From positions 1 to 64,000 of the forward strand of contig NZ_VSZO01000022.1 in assembly GCF_008312935.1 (NCBI RefSeq): a stretch of 64,000 bases of DNA, written 5' to 3'. Of the stretch, positions 34,773 to 43,284 are shown piece by piece; the stretch's first letter is position 1; the number at the start of each line of letters is the position of its first letter. The translations under genes were made by a program, and so were the position numbers. This DNA is from Roseiconus lacunae (GTDB lineage Bacteria; Planctomycetota; Planctomycetia; Pirellulales; Pirellulaceae). Below the pieces are notes generated by a model, which worked only from the letters and a program-made list of their open reading frames with translations, did not search any database and was not told the origin of the DNA.

Positions 34773-37624
34773 GCGATGTCCTTGATCTTCAAGTTGAGCT
34801 TTCCCGACATCAGGCCTGCCGGTGTTCGCCGGCTGATCCGCCAGCCAGCGATTAATGCTGTGAAAACACAAACAAAAATCGTCATTACCCACCCGGGCCA
34901 CAGCCACTGCCAGGGGACGAAAAATGAAGGACGAATTCCGGCGAAGTCTAAGCGGAACCCCACAATGCTGCTCACTTCCAACAGGATGAAAGCCCCCGTG
35001 ACACCTACCAACGATGCAATCACCACCGCGGCGATTCCGATCAGCAGGCTTTCGCCCAATACCAGCCGCAACAGTCCAAATCGAGTGAGTCCGCAGCTTC
35101 GTAATACTCCAATTTCAAACGCGTGGGCGCGAAGCGATTCCTGGAGCGTTGCGCTAACGGCGATCAGACTCAGCAACAGAACCATCAATGGCCCCCATCC
35201 CATGCGTTTCGCAACTCCCGCCCCCCAATCACCCATCAATTCAGAACGTGTGCGATCAAGGTCGTCGACTTGAACGATTCGCTGTGTCAGTCGAACGGCA
35301 GTCCCACCATCGGGTTGGTACATGATGGGGCGATGTAGATCGATCCTCTTCGACAGAGCCGATTCCACCGCTTCGCGCTGGCGCGAGGCCAATTGATGGG
35401 CTTCAGCCTTTGGAAGGTCACTGCGGTAGCGTGAGATCGATCCCTCGGAGTCGGGCTTGGGCGAACCCAGTAAGTAGTTCGCATAGGCGACGGGGAAATC
35501 ACCGCGAACCGTCTCGGCATCCAGGACGACCATCGCCTGATGTTTGTCGCCACGCAAACGGACTTTGTTGAGTTTCGTCATCATTCGCCAGCCACTCATT
35601 TCGACGATCGCCGCGACGGTGTACCGGCGCGATGTGGGACCGTCGATGTCGGGAACATCAATGGTGATCATATCGCCGACCTTCACGTCAGCGCTCCTGG
35701 CATACCAATCACTCAGCAAACAATGATGGCGATCGATCAAGTCCGAAATTGACTTCGAATGGTCGCCGTCGATCAGACGAATCGGTAATTCGGTCACTTC
35801 GTCTTGCAGTCGTTCCGAATCGATCCCCATGACGAGTGTCGGCACCGTGGATTCGTCTTCGCTCCGAATCCGGGTATCGAATAATGTCAGCGGTTGAAAC
35901 CCTTGGAACTCTGATGCGGCGAGTATCTGTTCGGTCTCGTCTTGATCCAACCCGAAAGGATGGATTGAAACGAACCACCGGGGAATCGCTGGATCAATCA
36001 TAAATGAATGAAGCATGGACGCCCCCCAGCACATCAACCACAAGAAGGCACCTATGCCGACGGAAATCGACAACACCGCACCTGCGCTTCGAGAACCATC
36101 ACCGGAAACTTGGTTGGAAAGGACAAGGGGAGGCATACGGGTCAGCCAAGCGATCGGCACGACAAACACTCGGCAAACCAGCCAAATCACCAGTGGTGTC
36201 ACGAGCACCGCGGCGATTACAAGTGTGGGTATCCCGGCCCATGCGGCAGCTCGTGCCCGATCAAGAGTCCCCGCGGGAGTCATCGAAATCGCGACAAACG
36301 AGATCAATCCGATTCCGATCGCAAAGGAAGCCAACTTACTCGCGAGACGAAGATTGGTTCTCGGATCAGAGTCGCTCGCCGTTCCCCTGACCGAACTCGT
36401 ATAGCTCGCAACGAGTGCCGGCCTGGCACTTCCGATCAAGGCGCTTGCAAAGACCACGCCGCCCGTTTGGAAAACACTAAGCAAGTCCGGCTCGGCGCCA
36501 AGTTTTAAAAATGGAAGGTAGGAATTAACCAGTGCCAATAAGCCCCAACAGATGGCAACCGCTCCGGTCAATCCCGCTACGGAAAGCAGCCCAGCTTCGG
36601 CAAAGACGACGCTTGCTAGAGTTCCGCGAGTAGCCCCCAGAGCACGCAGTAGCGATAGTTGAGCCGTCCGCTCACGCACAGACGTCCCCTGCACGCCGAC
36701 AGCAATAAAAACGACGAACGACGCCGACAACAGTAAAGCCGTATAAACGGCGGTTCGCGAAGCGGCAGCGCCCGATGTTTCGCGATTGGCACGTTGAATA
36801 TCGGCGTTGTCCCAAATCTCAATGTGCCCCGGCAACTGAGAGACCCGCGCAGCCCAATTCGATTTGAAAGAATCCCGATCAGCGACACTGCCAAAGGTGA
36901 GGCGAGCGTCCGAAGGCGGCAATTTTCGACCGGCAAGTCTCTCCGCCGCCGCGCGACTAATTTGACGATACATGAATCGCACTTCGGGATGGGAATAGGT
37001 CGGAGAGTCCACCGATTTGGCGACCCCAACCACGTGCCCACGGAACACCCCTGCGTCACTTTCGAGACGACGCCAACTGTCGAGCGTCAGTCCTAACGCA
37101 TATCCCTCCCGCACAACGATCTCGATCGGGTCCACTCCATCAGATGCAGGCCAACTTCCAGACGAAAGTTCTCCCTTGGGGCCACCGTCGTCCCAGGCGA
37201 GATACGCGTCTCGGCGACCGGATATCCATCCACCCATCCCGCCGCGTTCCATGCTGTTGAAACTCTCGCGATCCAAACCGCCAGACTCCAATCCCGGCAT
37301 GTCAACCGCTCGGACAGTCATTGCCGTATGCAACTCAGCCACCCGAATATCGGCGCGCATCGCCTCTACCAAAGCTCTGTCGATGTACGGATGAACTGAG
37401 TCGGTCGCAGCCAGATGCAATTCGAGACGCCCCAGCAGCGCATCTGCGGTTCGCGGCGCTTGATCAAGTAGCGATCGTCGCCCCACTAAAGCAGAAAGCA
37501 GAATGCTAGCTGCGAAAGAAATCGCGATAGCACTTGCGAGCAGCCGCCCTCGATGGGAACGCACGCTGGCTCGCAATAGAACCGTGACCGCACCGGTAGG
37601 CATCAACCCCATCGGAGTACGCAT
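34769..37624 (-). CDS. FtsX-like ABC permease (MacB/LolCE type)
   Basis: A 951-residue membrane protein. The first membrane segment is LLASAIAISFAASILLSALVG; a large extracytoplasmic domain follows (about residues 50-290), then three membrane segments (YTALLLSASFVVFIAVGVQ; FAEAGLLSVAGLTGAVAICWG...; ASALIGSARPAL), further membrane segments and a second extracytoplasmic domain, and the final FtsX block (GWGPLMVLLLSLIAVSATLQ ... WLWPGWVMTIFVCVFTALIAG). The two FtsX domains in one chain resemble large predicted export permeases. ATG 37624 is preferred over the TTG at 37639. The gene lies 31 bp downstream of PEP-CTERM protein E and overlaps the ATPase, so it is part of a three-gene unit. Its substrate is unknown. 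Confidence 0.88.
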   Translation of the reverse strand: MRTPMGLMPTGAVTVLLRASVRSHRGRLLASAIAISFAASILLSALVGRRSLLDQAPRTADALLGRLELHLAATDSVHPYIDRALVEAMRADIRVAELHTAMTVRAVDMPGLESGGLDRESFNSMERGGMGGWISGRRDAYLAWDDGGPKGELSSGSWPASDGVDPIEIVVREGYALGLTLDSWRRLESDAGVFRGHVVGVAKSVDSPTYSHPEVRFMYRQISRAAAERLAGRKLPPSDARLTFGSVADRDSFKSNWAARVSQLPGHIEIWDNADIQRANRETSGAAASRTAVYTALLLSASFVVFIAVGVQGTSVRERTAQLSLLRALGATRGTLASVVFAEAGLLSVAGLTGAVAICWGLLALVNSYLPFLKLGAEPDLLSVFQTGGVVFASALIGSARPALVASYTSSVRGTASDSDPRTNLRLASKLASFAIGIGLISFVAISMTPAGTLDRARAAAWAGIPTLVIAAVLVTPLVIWLVCRVFVVPIAWLTRMPPLVLSNQVSGDGSRSAGAVLSISVGIGAFLWLMCWGASMLHSFMIDPAIPRWFVSIHPFGLDQDETEQILAASEFQGFQPLTLFDTRIRSEDESTVPTLVMGIDSERLQDEVTELPIRLIDGDHSKSISDLIDRHHCLLSDWYARSADVKVGDMITIDVPDIDGPTSRRYTVAAIVEMSGWRMMTKLNKVRLRGDKHQAMVVLDAETVRGDFPVAYANYLLGSPKPDSEGSISRYRSDLPKAEAHQLASRQREAVESALSKRIDLHRPIMYQPDGGTAVRLTQRIVQVDDLDRTRSELMGDWGAGVAKRMGWGPLMVLLLSLIAVSATLQESLRAHAFEIGVLRSCGLTRFGLLRLVLGESLLIGIAAVVIASLVGVTGAFILLEVSSIVGFRLDFAGIRPSFFVPWQWLWPGWVMTIFVCVFTALIAGWRISRRTPAGLMSGKLNLKIKDIA

Positions 37625-37655
37625 CTCTTGTGAATCCAATCTGTCGAAAGGCTTG

Positions 37656-38354
37656 TTACTGCTTCCTTTGAGATCGCATCATGGAAACACAACCCAGAAC
37701 TCCGAGCAGGGCAATTGATGAAGGTTCGGGTATCGCAGTGATCGTGCCTTGCAAGTCATACTCGACGGGACTTCCAAATCCGACGGTGGACACGAAGTTG
37801 CCATCGAAACGATCGCCGGAAATGTTAAAGCCTCCCGTTGCCTCCACGCCTGTGGTCGGGATAAACAGACTGCCTGTGGTGGTCAGGTCGATGCTAGACA
37901 CCGCCCCCCCAATGAAACTGATTGTCCCCGAAAACGCATCGATCGTCGTGACCACATCGGTCCAACGACCGAAATTAATGTAGCTAGGATTGAGCGGGTC
38001 GGCGGTGATGCCAAGATTGACATCGGTGATTTGTGCCATGCCGTTGCCCCCGATAACCGAACTGTCATCGTAAGTCAGTGTCCCAAAGCGAAACCGTTCA
38101 TCATTTGGGAAACCATCAAAGGCGAGGCTTCCAAACGTCACGCTAGGGTCAGCAATGGAATGAAATCGCTGCTGCGTCTCGCGCGGTGGAGGGTCGACTA
38201 AGTCCATGCGAAAGAACGCGTCGGATCCCCGTTCATAATAAGCCGTATCTGGATCGGCGATTCCTTGGATCGTGACAATCGCCGCATGGGTATTGGAGCC
38301 ACCGAATAGACAAAAACAAGTGGCGACAAAGACAGAACGCATAAGGTGATGCAC
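37656..38354 (-). CDS. PEP-CTERM surface protein E
   Basis: A 232-residue exported protein. GTG 38354 is preferred since GGAG lies exactly six bases upstream; TTG 38366 and ATG 38342 are alternatives. The signal peptide is LMRSVFVATCFCLFGGSNTHA. The shared blocks appear in diverged form: TYDDSSVIGGNGM, FIGGAVSSIDL and ATGGFNISGDRFDG. The tail is AIPEPSSIALLGVLGCVSMM plus RSQRKQ, a weaker basic cluster than in the others. It is the first gene of an operon with the FtsX-like permease and its ATPase, which is the only direct link between a PEP-CTERM protein and a transporter in the window. Confidence 0.85.
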   Translation of the reverse strand: MHHLMRSVFVATCFCLFGGSNTHAAIVTIQGIADPDTAYYERGSDAFFRMDLVDPPPRETQQRFHSIADPSVTFGSLAFDGFPNDERFRFGTLTYDDSSVIGGNGMAQITDVNLGITADPLNPSYINFGRWTDVVTTIDAFSGTISFIGGAVSSIDLTTTGSLFIPTTGVEATGGFNISGDRFDGNFVSTVGFGSPVEYDLQGTITAIPEPSSIALLGVLGCVSMMRSQRKQ

Positions 38355-38867
38355 GAGAAACTCCAACTTTTCAATGGATGTAAATTATTTCAAAGATGTT
38401 TGTTCGAATTCGCTTTCGAAAGGTTGGCTGACCCGAGATGGCGGTTTCTCCATCGCAGACGGCGAAAAAATCGCCAAGATTGAATGCCACGTCGAGAAGT
38501 AATTCTCCGAGTAATTCCCCGACCGGTTGCGAAGACCGAGCCGGCTTCGCGCACCAACGCAAATGTCAGACCAATCCGGCACCACTAGCACAGATACGTT
38601 TTCGATGCACAGACTGACCGCACTGACAAACTGCAGTGGCGTTGCATCGATTTCATCGCAAAGACTTCAACAGCGTTGAATCACCCACCTTTGGAAGTGC
38701 CCCGTGTCGCGCGAATGACTGGACAGGGCTGCCTGGCAGAGCGACAGAACCGTCGTGATGCTACGGTTTGTCCGTGAGATGACGGGCAAACTTCTTGGCT
38801 AACGACATCGCTGCAGTTTCTTCGATAGGAATGAACTTTCCCCGGAGTAGTCGCGAATTTGAGGCGT
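38355..38867. other. Intergenic region upstream of PEP-CTERM E
   Basis: This 513-bp gap separates two minus-strand genes, protein E and the sulfatase. It holds a 12-bp tandem repeat at 38498-38521 (below) and no gene I can support; short frames crossing it have no ribosome site. Confidence 0.5.
38498..38521. repeat. Tandem 12-bp repeat upstream of PEP-CTERM E
   Basis: AGTAATTCTCCG is followed directly by AGTAATTCCCCG, one mismatch in twelve. It lies about 145 bp upstream of the protein E start. The spacing of about one helical turn would suit a pair of regulator binding sites, but it may be chance. Confidence 0.35.
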
Positions 38868-40712
38868 TCAGGGCAAATTCAGAACACGTTCCGAAGCGAT
38901 CGGAACAAGCGTCAGGTGGTTGAGCCGCATCAACTCGGTGCCTTCGCATTCTTTCACGACGATGTCGATTGCGGTCACGTCGGCGTTCAGTTGAATTGAA
39001 CCGACGTCGAAAATTCCGAATTGATCCGCCGTCGCGGTCTGCCGGACCGTGTGCTCCAGAGATTGCGGCTGTGGCGTTTGCTGCCCCGCGATGATCAAAA
39101 GCTTGCCGCCGGCATCGGTTGGCTTGCATCCGTAACCGAGTTTGACCTGGTAGCGTCCTGGTGTTTTGACTTCGACTCGAAAACGCACGCGTTCGCCGGG
39201 CTGGCTCCAGCCCTCGATCGTGTCCCAGTCGTATCCGTCGAAAATGGATTCGATGTTAGCGCCTTCGATTTCGCCCCAACTGGGACCGATTCGAATCGCT
39301 TGATCGTCAATCGGTATGGCGATTGGCCGGTACTGCTGGCCTTCGGTCACGTCGTCGAACCAGCGAACGAATTCGGTTCGCAATCGATCGACCTGATCGG
39401 GGTAGCGTTTGGCTAGATTGCTCGTTTCGCCAGGATCATCGTCGACGTTGAACAGTCTCCACTGGCTGCGAGTCGCTTTTGCACCGGTCCGAACCTGGGC
39501 GAGCAACTTCCACGTGCCGTCGGAAATCGCCCAGCGTGAATCGGGGTTGGGGTGGTACCGATCCCAAGTGTGATAGACAAACCGATGATGCTGGGTAGCT
39601 GAATTTTCGGTCAACAGTTTGACCATGCTCTTTCCATCAATCGGCCGATCACCGGGCGGTTCGACCCCGGCGAGTTCACAAAAAGTCGGCAACCAATCCA
39701 CGTGCGAGGTCAGCGCGTCGACGGCACGACCGGCATGGATCTTTCCGGGCCAACGAACAAAACATGGCGGCCGCACACCACCTTCGTAAACACTCGCCTT
39801 GTTACCGTTCAAGCCTGCTTTGAAGTGCTTGCTAACACCACCGTTGTCGCTGGTAAAGACGACGATGGTTTCGCGTTCGATCCCCTGCTGTTCGATCGAT
39901 GCCAGCAGTCGGCCAAGGTTGTCGTCCACGCGTTCGATCAACGCGTAGATCCTTGCTTCCCGCATCGCCAACCCGCGCGCGAGGTACTTCGACAACAGCT
40001 TGTCGCCTTCGGGTTGCTGGTAATGAGAGGTCTCGAGCAGGAACGGGGAATGCGGCGCGTTGTACATCAAGGCACAAAAGAACGGCTGAATTCCCTGCTG
40101 CCGCGTCGCTTCGATAAAGTCGATCGCCGCGTCGGTGAAGAGATTCGTGACGTAACCTCGCGCCTCGACCGGTGTGCCGTTGTGATAAACCTGATCGGGA
40201 AAGTGATAGCGTTCCAGGTGACCGTGATAGTGTCCAAAGAACTCGTCGAAACCTCGATTTTGTGGCTGGTAGTCGGGGTATTTACCGAGATGCCATTTCC
40301 CGAACAGCCCCGTTCGATAGCCCGCCTGTTGCAACAATTGAGGCAGCGTGATTTCACCTAAGCCCATCGAATCGCCGCCGAGCCGTGTGTTGTACAAACC
40401 GGTTCGCAAGTAGTAGCGTCCGGTCATGATGCCGGCTCGCGTGGGTGCACACACCGGCGCCGCATAATACCGCCGGAGCTGCGTTCCTTGTTTGGCAAGG
40501 CGATCGATGTGCACGGTATCGATGTCCGCATTTCCGGTCGCGCCGGTGTCCCAATAGCCCTGGTCATCGGTCATGATGAAAACAATATTCGGACGCGGGT
40601 TCTCGGTCGATGTTTCCGCGACAAGTGTTCCGGCCATCAACATCAAGACGATCTGAGCGGCGGTTGACCTCGCAATCGACGACTGAATTAAAACGTTGTT
40701 CAGGTGAAACAT
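38868..40712 (-). CDS. Sulfatase (arylsulfatase type) with C-terminal beta domain
   Basis: A 614-residue exported sulfatase. The catalytic site CAPTR (Cys 88) fits C-x-P-x-R and would be converted to formylglycine, in the context YAAPVCAPTRAGIMTGRY. NIVFIMTDDQG supplies the first metal-binding Asp pair, and TSDNGG the second. A further 110 residues at the C-terminus form a separate beta-sandwich-like domain (RFRVEVKTPGRYQVKLGYGC ... LRLNHLTLVP-like end), plausibly carbohydrate-binding. ATG 40712 opens a signal peptide (IVLMLMAGTLVAE); the longer frame adds basic residues in front. Planctomycetes use many sulfatases on algal sulfated glycans. No maturase gene is nearby. Confidence 0.92.
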   Translation of the reverse strand: MFHLNNVLIQSSIARSTAAQIVLMLMAGTLVAETSTENPRPNIVFIMTDDQGYWDTGATGNADIDTVHIDRLAKQGTQLRRYYAAPVCAPTRAGIMTGRYYLRTGLYNTRLGGDSMGLGEITLPQLLQQAGYRTGLFGKWHLGKYPDYQPQNRGFDEFFGHYHGHLERYHFPDQVYHNGTPVEARGYVTNLFTDAAIDFIEATRQQGIQPFFCALMYNAPHSPFLLETSHYQQPEGDKLLSKYLARGLAMREARIYALIERVDDNLGRLLASIEQQGIERETIVVFTSDNGGVSKHFKAGLNGNKASVYEGGVRPPCFVRWPGKIHAGRAVDALTSHVDWLPTFCELAGVEPPGDRPIDGKSMVKLLTENSATQHHRFVYHTWDRYHPNPDSRWAISDGTWKLLAQVRTGAKATRSQWRLFNVDDDPGETSNLAKRYPDQVDRLRTEFVRWFDDVTEGQQYRPIAIPIDDQAIRIGPSWGEIEGANIESIFDGYDWDTIEGWSQPGERVRFRVEVKTPGRYQVKLGYGCKPTDAGGKLLIIAGQQTPQPQSLEHTVRQTATADQFGIFDVGSIQLNADVTAIDIVVKECEGTELMRLNHLTLVPIASERVLNLP

Positions 40713-40882
40713 GATGGAGGCCAAACGAGAGACGGGATTCCGGCGATGATCGTTGCGAAGCCGACAGCGAACCATCGACTCGGGGGCGCGCCGGTAACTC
40801 ACGTTCGCCGGACGGTGCCCCTATCCTAAGCAGTAGGATCCATTGGTTGGGTGAAGAACGATCTGGTTCAGGAGATATCGAC

Positions 40883-41881
40883 ATGCGCGTCGCCGTGTTT
40901 AGCACTAAAAGTTACGACAAAGAATTCCTCGAATCCGCTAACGAGGGACGCCACGAGCTGACGTTTTTGGAGACCCGATTGACCGGCGAAACCGCGGCGT
41001 TGGCGAGTGGTCATGATGCCGTGTGTCTGTTCGTCAACGACGAAGCCTCGGGCGAAAACCTTCAAATCCTTGCTGATCTCGGCGTGCGATTGATCACGTT
41101 GCGTAGCGCGGGCTTTAACCACGTCGACCTGGAAAAAGCGGACGAACGAAACCTGACCGTTGCGAGGGTTCCTGCCTATTCGCCGCATGCGGTCGCCGAA
41201 CACACCGTCGCTCTCATGTTGACGCTCAATCGCAAAATTCACCGGGCACACAACCGCGTCCGTGAAGCCAACTTTTCTCTCGAAGGTTTGCTGGGTTTTG
41301 ACATGCGTGGTCGCACCGTCGGCGTGGTGGGCACCGGCGTGATCGGTCAAGCAACAATCAAGATTTTGCAAGGATTCGGCTGTCACGTCATCGCTTATGA
41401 TCCGTTCCCCAGCGATGACGCCGATTTTCAATACGTTGATCTGCCAACGCTGTTCTCATCCAGTGACATCATCACGCTCCACTGCCCGCTCACCCCGGAA
41501 ACGTTTCACCTGATCGACGCTGAAAGCATCGCCCAAATGCAACGAGGCGTGATGCTGATCAACACAAGCCGTGGGGCGTTGGTGGAAACGCAAGCCGTCA
41601 TTGACGGACTGAAACGTGGGGACATCGGTTACCTAGGTCTGGACGTCTATGAAGAGGAAGCCGACCTATTCTTCGAAAACCTTTCGGGCGACATCATCCA
41701 AGACGACCAGTTCATGCGGCTAACGACGTTCCCCAACGTTGTCATCACCGGCCACCAAGCGTTCTTTACCGAAGAAGCGCTCAGCGCAATCGCGAAAACG
41801 ACGCTCAACAATGTCAGCGATTTTGAAACCGGCGAAATCCCGGAAAAGAACATCGTCTCGGTCAATCAATACCGTCGCTAG
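40883..41881 (+). CDS. D-2-hydroxyacid dehydrogenase (D-lactate dehydrogenase-like)
   Basis: A 332-residue NAD-dependent D-2-hydroxyacid dehydrogenase, close in pattern to D-lactate dehydrogenase LdhA ([15 protein letters not shown] start, LTFLETRLT). The Rossmann motif is GTGVIG (150-155 region, [10 protein letters not shown]). The catalytic set is visible: Arg in NTSRGAL (230), Glu in DVYEEE, and His in ITGHQAF (291). ATG 40883 is preceded by CAGGAG eight bases upstream; the longer frame to 40847 is less likely. It would reduce pyruvate to D-lactate or act on a related 2-oxoacid. The gene is divergent from the sulfatase and probably transcribed alone. Confidence 0.9.
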   Translation: MRVAVFSTKSYDKEFLESANEGRHELTFLETRLTGETAALASGHDAVCLFVNDEASGENLQILADLGVRLITLRSAGFNHVDLEKADERNLTVARVPAYSPHAVAEHTVALMLTLNRKIHRAHNRVREANFSLEGLLGFDMRGRTVGVVGTGVIGQATIKILQGFGCHVIAYDPFPSDDADFQYVDLPTLFSSSDIITLHCPLTPETFHLIDAESIAQMQRGVMLINTSRGALVETQAVIDGLKRGDIGYLGLDVYEEEADLFFENLSGDIIQDDQFMRLTTFPNVVITGHQAFFTEEALSAIAKTTLNNVSDFETGEIPEKNIVSVNQYRR

Positions 41882-41922
41882 CCCTTCGCAACATCGGTCG
41901 ACCTACCCGATCGGAGAATTAC

Positions 41923-41951
41923 TTGACGAGCGGGCTAGAAGCCGATACCTT
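41923..41951 (+). promoter_or_regulatory. Candidate promoter before the small membrane ORF
   Basis: TTGACG at 41923-41928 matches five of six -35 positions. A 17-base spacer leads to TACCTT, a weak -10 (three of six). The Fur-like site at 41954 directly abuts it. Confidence 0.3.
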
Positions 41952-41953
41952 GA

Positions 41954-41968
41954 TGATATTGATTCTCA
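41954..41968 (+). promoter_or_regulatory. Fur-box-like operator
   Basis: TGATATTGATTCTCA fits the 7-1-7 Fur consensus TGATAATnATTATCA at 12 of 14 defined positions. Its reverse complement begins TGAGAAT, as does the site at 25778. It directly follows a candidate promoter and lies 194 bp before the small membrane ORF at 42162. Confidence 0.45.
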
Positions 41969-42161
41969 ATACCACAAACATTTGAACACTGCCAGGAGAT
42001 CGCGGCGGCACCGGGCCCCCCCGCACCGTGGTCAGCCATCATGCCCGACAGAAGGCGTGATCCGGCGAGGTTCGAAGATGGTTTGTCGCCGAAATATCGG
42101 TCATGCCGTCACCGCCCAAATAGCACCAGAACAGTCGCCCCCCAACCCCGGAGGCATCGCG

Positions 42162-42296
42162 ATGTCACACATCGATTTGGTTTGGCTGCACGCCCTCGTG
42201 ATCGGTGTTCCCGCCATAGCGACAACGATCCTGGTACCGATCACCCGACACGTTCGACGCCGGACGCTCTGGCGACACAACTCACGTTCCGTCTGA
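42162..42296 (+). CDS. Small membrane protein (44 aa)
   Basis: A 44-codon frame with a strong Shine-Dalgarno, GGAGG seven bases before the ATG at 42162. It encodes a single hydrophobic helix (LHALVIGVPAIATTILVPI) followed by a basic tail (RHVRRRTLWRH), the layout of small inner-membrane proteins with the tail in the cytoplasm. It ends 20 bp before the TPR gene, which has no ribosome site of its own, so coupling is likely. Alternatively it may be the anchor of the TPR protein, now separated by a frameshift. The gene is probably controlled by the promoter and Fur-like site at 41923-41968. Confidence 0.5.
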   Translation: MSHIDLVWLHALVIGVPAIATTILVPITRHVRRRTLWRHNSRSV

Positions 42297-42316
42297 ACCG
42301 CTATCTCCGATTCCTT

Positions 42317-43111
42317 ATGCACCGTCACTATCCGCAGCGGGATCTTCAATCCGCCGCAGCCGAGTACTCGGTCGGTTGCTACAGCCGAACGATACAACTT
42401 TGCCAGTACGTGTTGGCCCGCGACGACGAGAGCTTTGAAGCGTTAGTCTTGTTAGGACTGTCGCTACTAGCAGTTAACGCGACAGAAGAAGGCATCTCCT
42501 CGCTCGAAGAAGCCGCGTTGATCCGACCGCTGGACACGCCGACCCAAATCGAATTGGCGATCGGATATGGCGCGAACGGGCGGTCAGCCCTTTCGCGGGA
42601 CTTGTTGATGGGCATCGCGACCGGACATGCCGAGACATCTGACCAGATGTTGCGGATCGCGGTTGGGTTCGAGGCCCTCGACCAACCTCGACTGGCGATG
42701 GAGGCGTGCCGGAATGCCGGGGCACTGAATCCCGAGTCGGCTGAAGTTCATTTTCGGATGAGCTATTACGCGCGACAATGTGGGCATGCTGCCAGCACGA
42801 TTGAAGCGTTGTTGCGACGAGCAATCGACTTGGAACCACGCAACGTTCACTATCGGGTTGGGTTAGCATCCCTACTGATTCGACTTGGCCAACCGAATAG
42901 CGCGCTGACAATCCTGCGATCGGTGGTTCCTGCGGAACTCGATCGAGTGACTTGCACGAGTTGCTTAAAAAGGATTGCCAATCTGTACTTTGATTTCGGT
43001 GAGGTGGCGATCGCCAAACGCTGTGCGGAGCGTCTTCAAGCCCTCGTGTCAGCTGCGAATCCATCATCGCAAATGAGCAACGAAGGTCACTCGGTATTGT
43101 TTTTCAACTGA
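42317..43111 (+). CDS. TPR-repeat protein
   Basis: A 264-residue helical-repeat protein. From about residue 10 it is a chain of 34-residue-type helix pairs: YSRTIQLCQYVLARDDESFEAL, EEGISSLEEAALIRPLDTPTQ, and QPRLAMEACRNAGALNPESAE-like units with the usual Pro at the helix turns. No signal peptide or membrane segment is in this frame. ATG 42317 is the first in-frame ATG inside the helical part; the upstream extension to 42041 is Arg/Pro-rich, matches nothing and overlaps the small membrane ORF. No Shine-Dalgarno is visible, which fits translational coupling. TPR proteins are protein-interaction scaffolds; the partner is unknown. Confidence 0.75.
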   Translation: MHRHYPQRDLQSAAAEYSVGCYSRTIQLCQYVLARDDESFEALVLLGLSLLAVNATEEGISSLEEAALIRPLDTPTQIELAIGYGANGRSALSRDLLMGIATGHAETSDQMLRIAVGFEALDQPRLAMEACRNAGALNPESAEVHFRMSYYARQCGHAASTIEALLRRAIDLEPRNVHYRVGLASLLIRLGQPNSALTILRSVVPAELDRVTCTSCLKRIANLYFDFGEVAIAKRCAERLQALVSAANPSSQMSNEGHSVLFFN

Positions 43112-43284
43112 GACACCATGTCTTATGGTGAGGTAACTGTCAAAGCGATCGTCTGGCGAGTCGTCTAGCCTGGTGTTTTGAAAACCAGGGCAGGCGGTTG
43201 GGAAACGATTGGAGTAAACTTTGTCCCTGGCATTAGCCAACGAGTCAAAGCTCCCCACACTTCCCGCGATAGCTACCCCCCAGC

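Noticed and set aside
38495-38508. GAGAAGTAATTCTC as a third Fur-like site
   Set aside because: The half-sites are one base too far apart for the 7-1-7 motif; it overlaps a 12-bp tandem repeat that explains it as well.
38371-38591. Short minus-strand frames in the gap before PEP-CTERM E
   Set aside because: Two overlapping frames of 63-68 codons without ribosome site, family resemblance or consistent composition.
39702-40361. A 219-codon plus-strand frame
   Set aside because: Antisense to the sulfatase catalytic domain, with no ribosome site or known motif.
41739-42161. Extension of the small membrane ORF to 41739
   Set aside because: It overlaps the end of the hydroxyacid dehydrogenase in another frame, is Arg/Ser-rich, and the Shine-Dalgarno selects ATG 42162.
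42041-42316. Longer start for the TPR protein
   Set aside because: The extra 92 residues are Arg/Pro-rich, resemble nothing, and are the shifted reading of the small membrane ORF.
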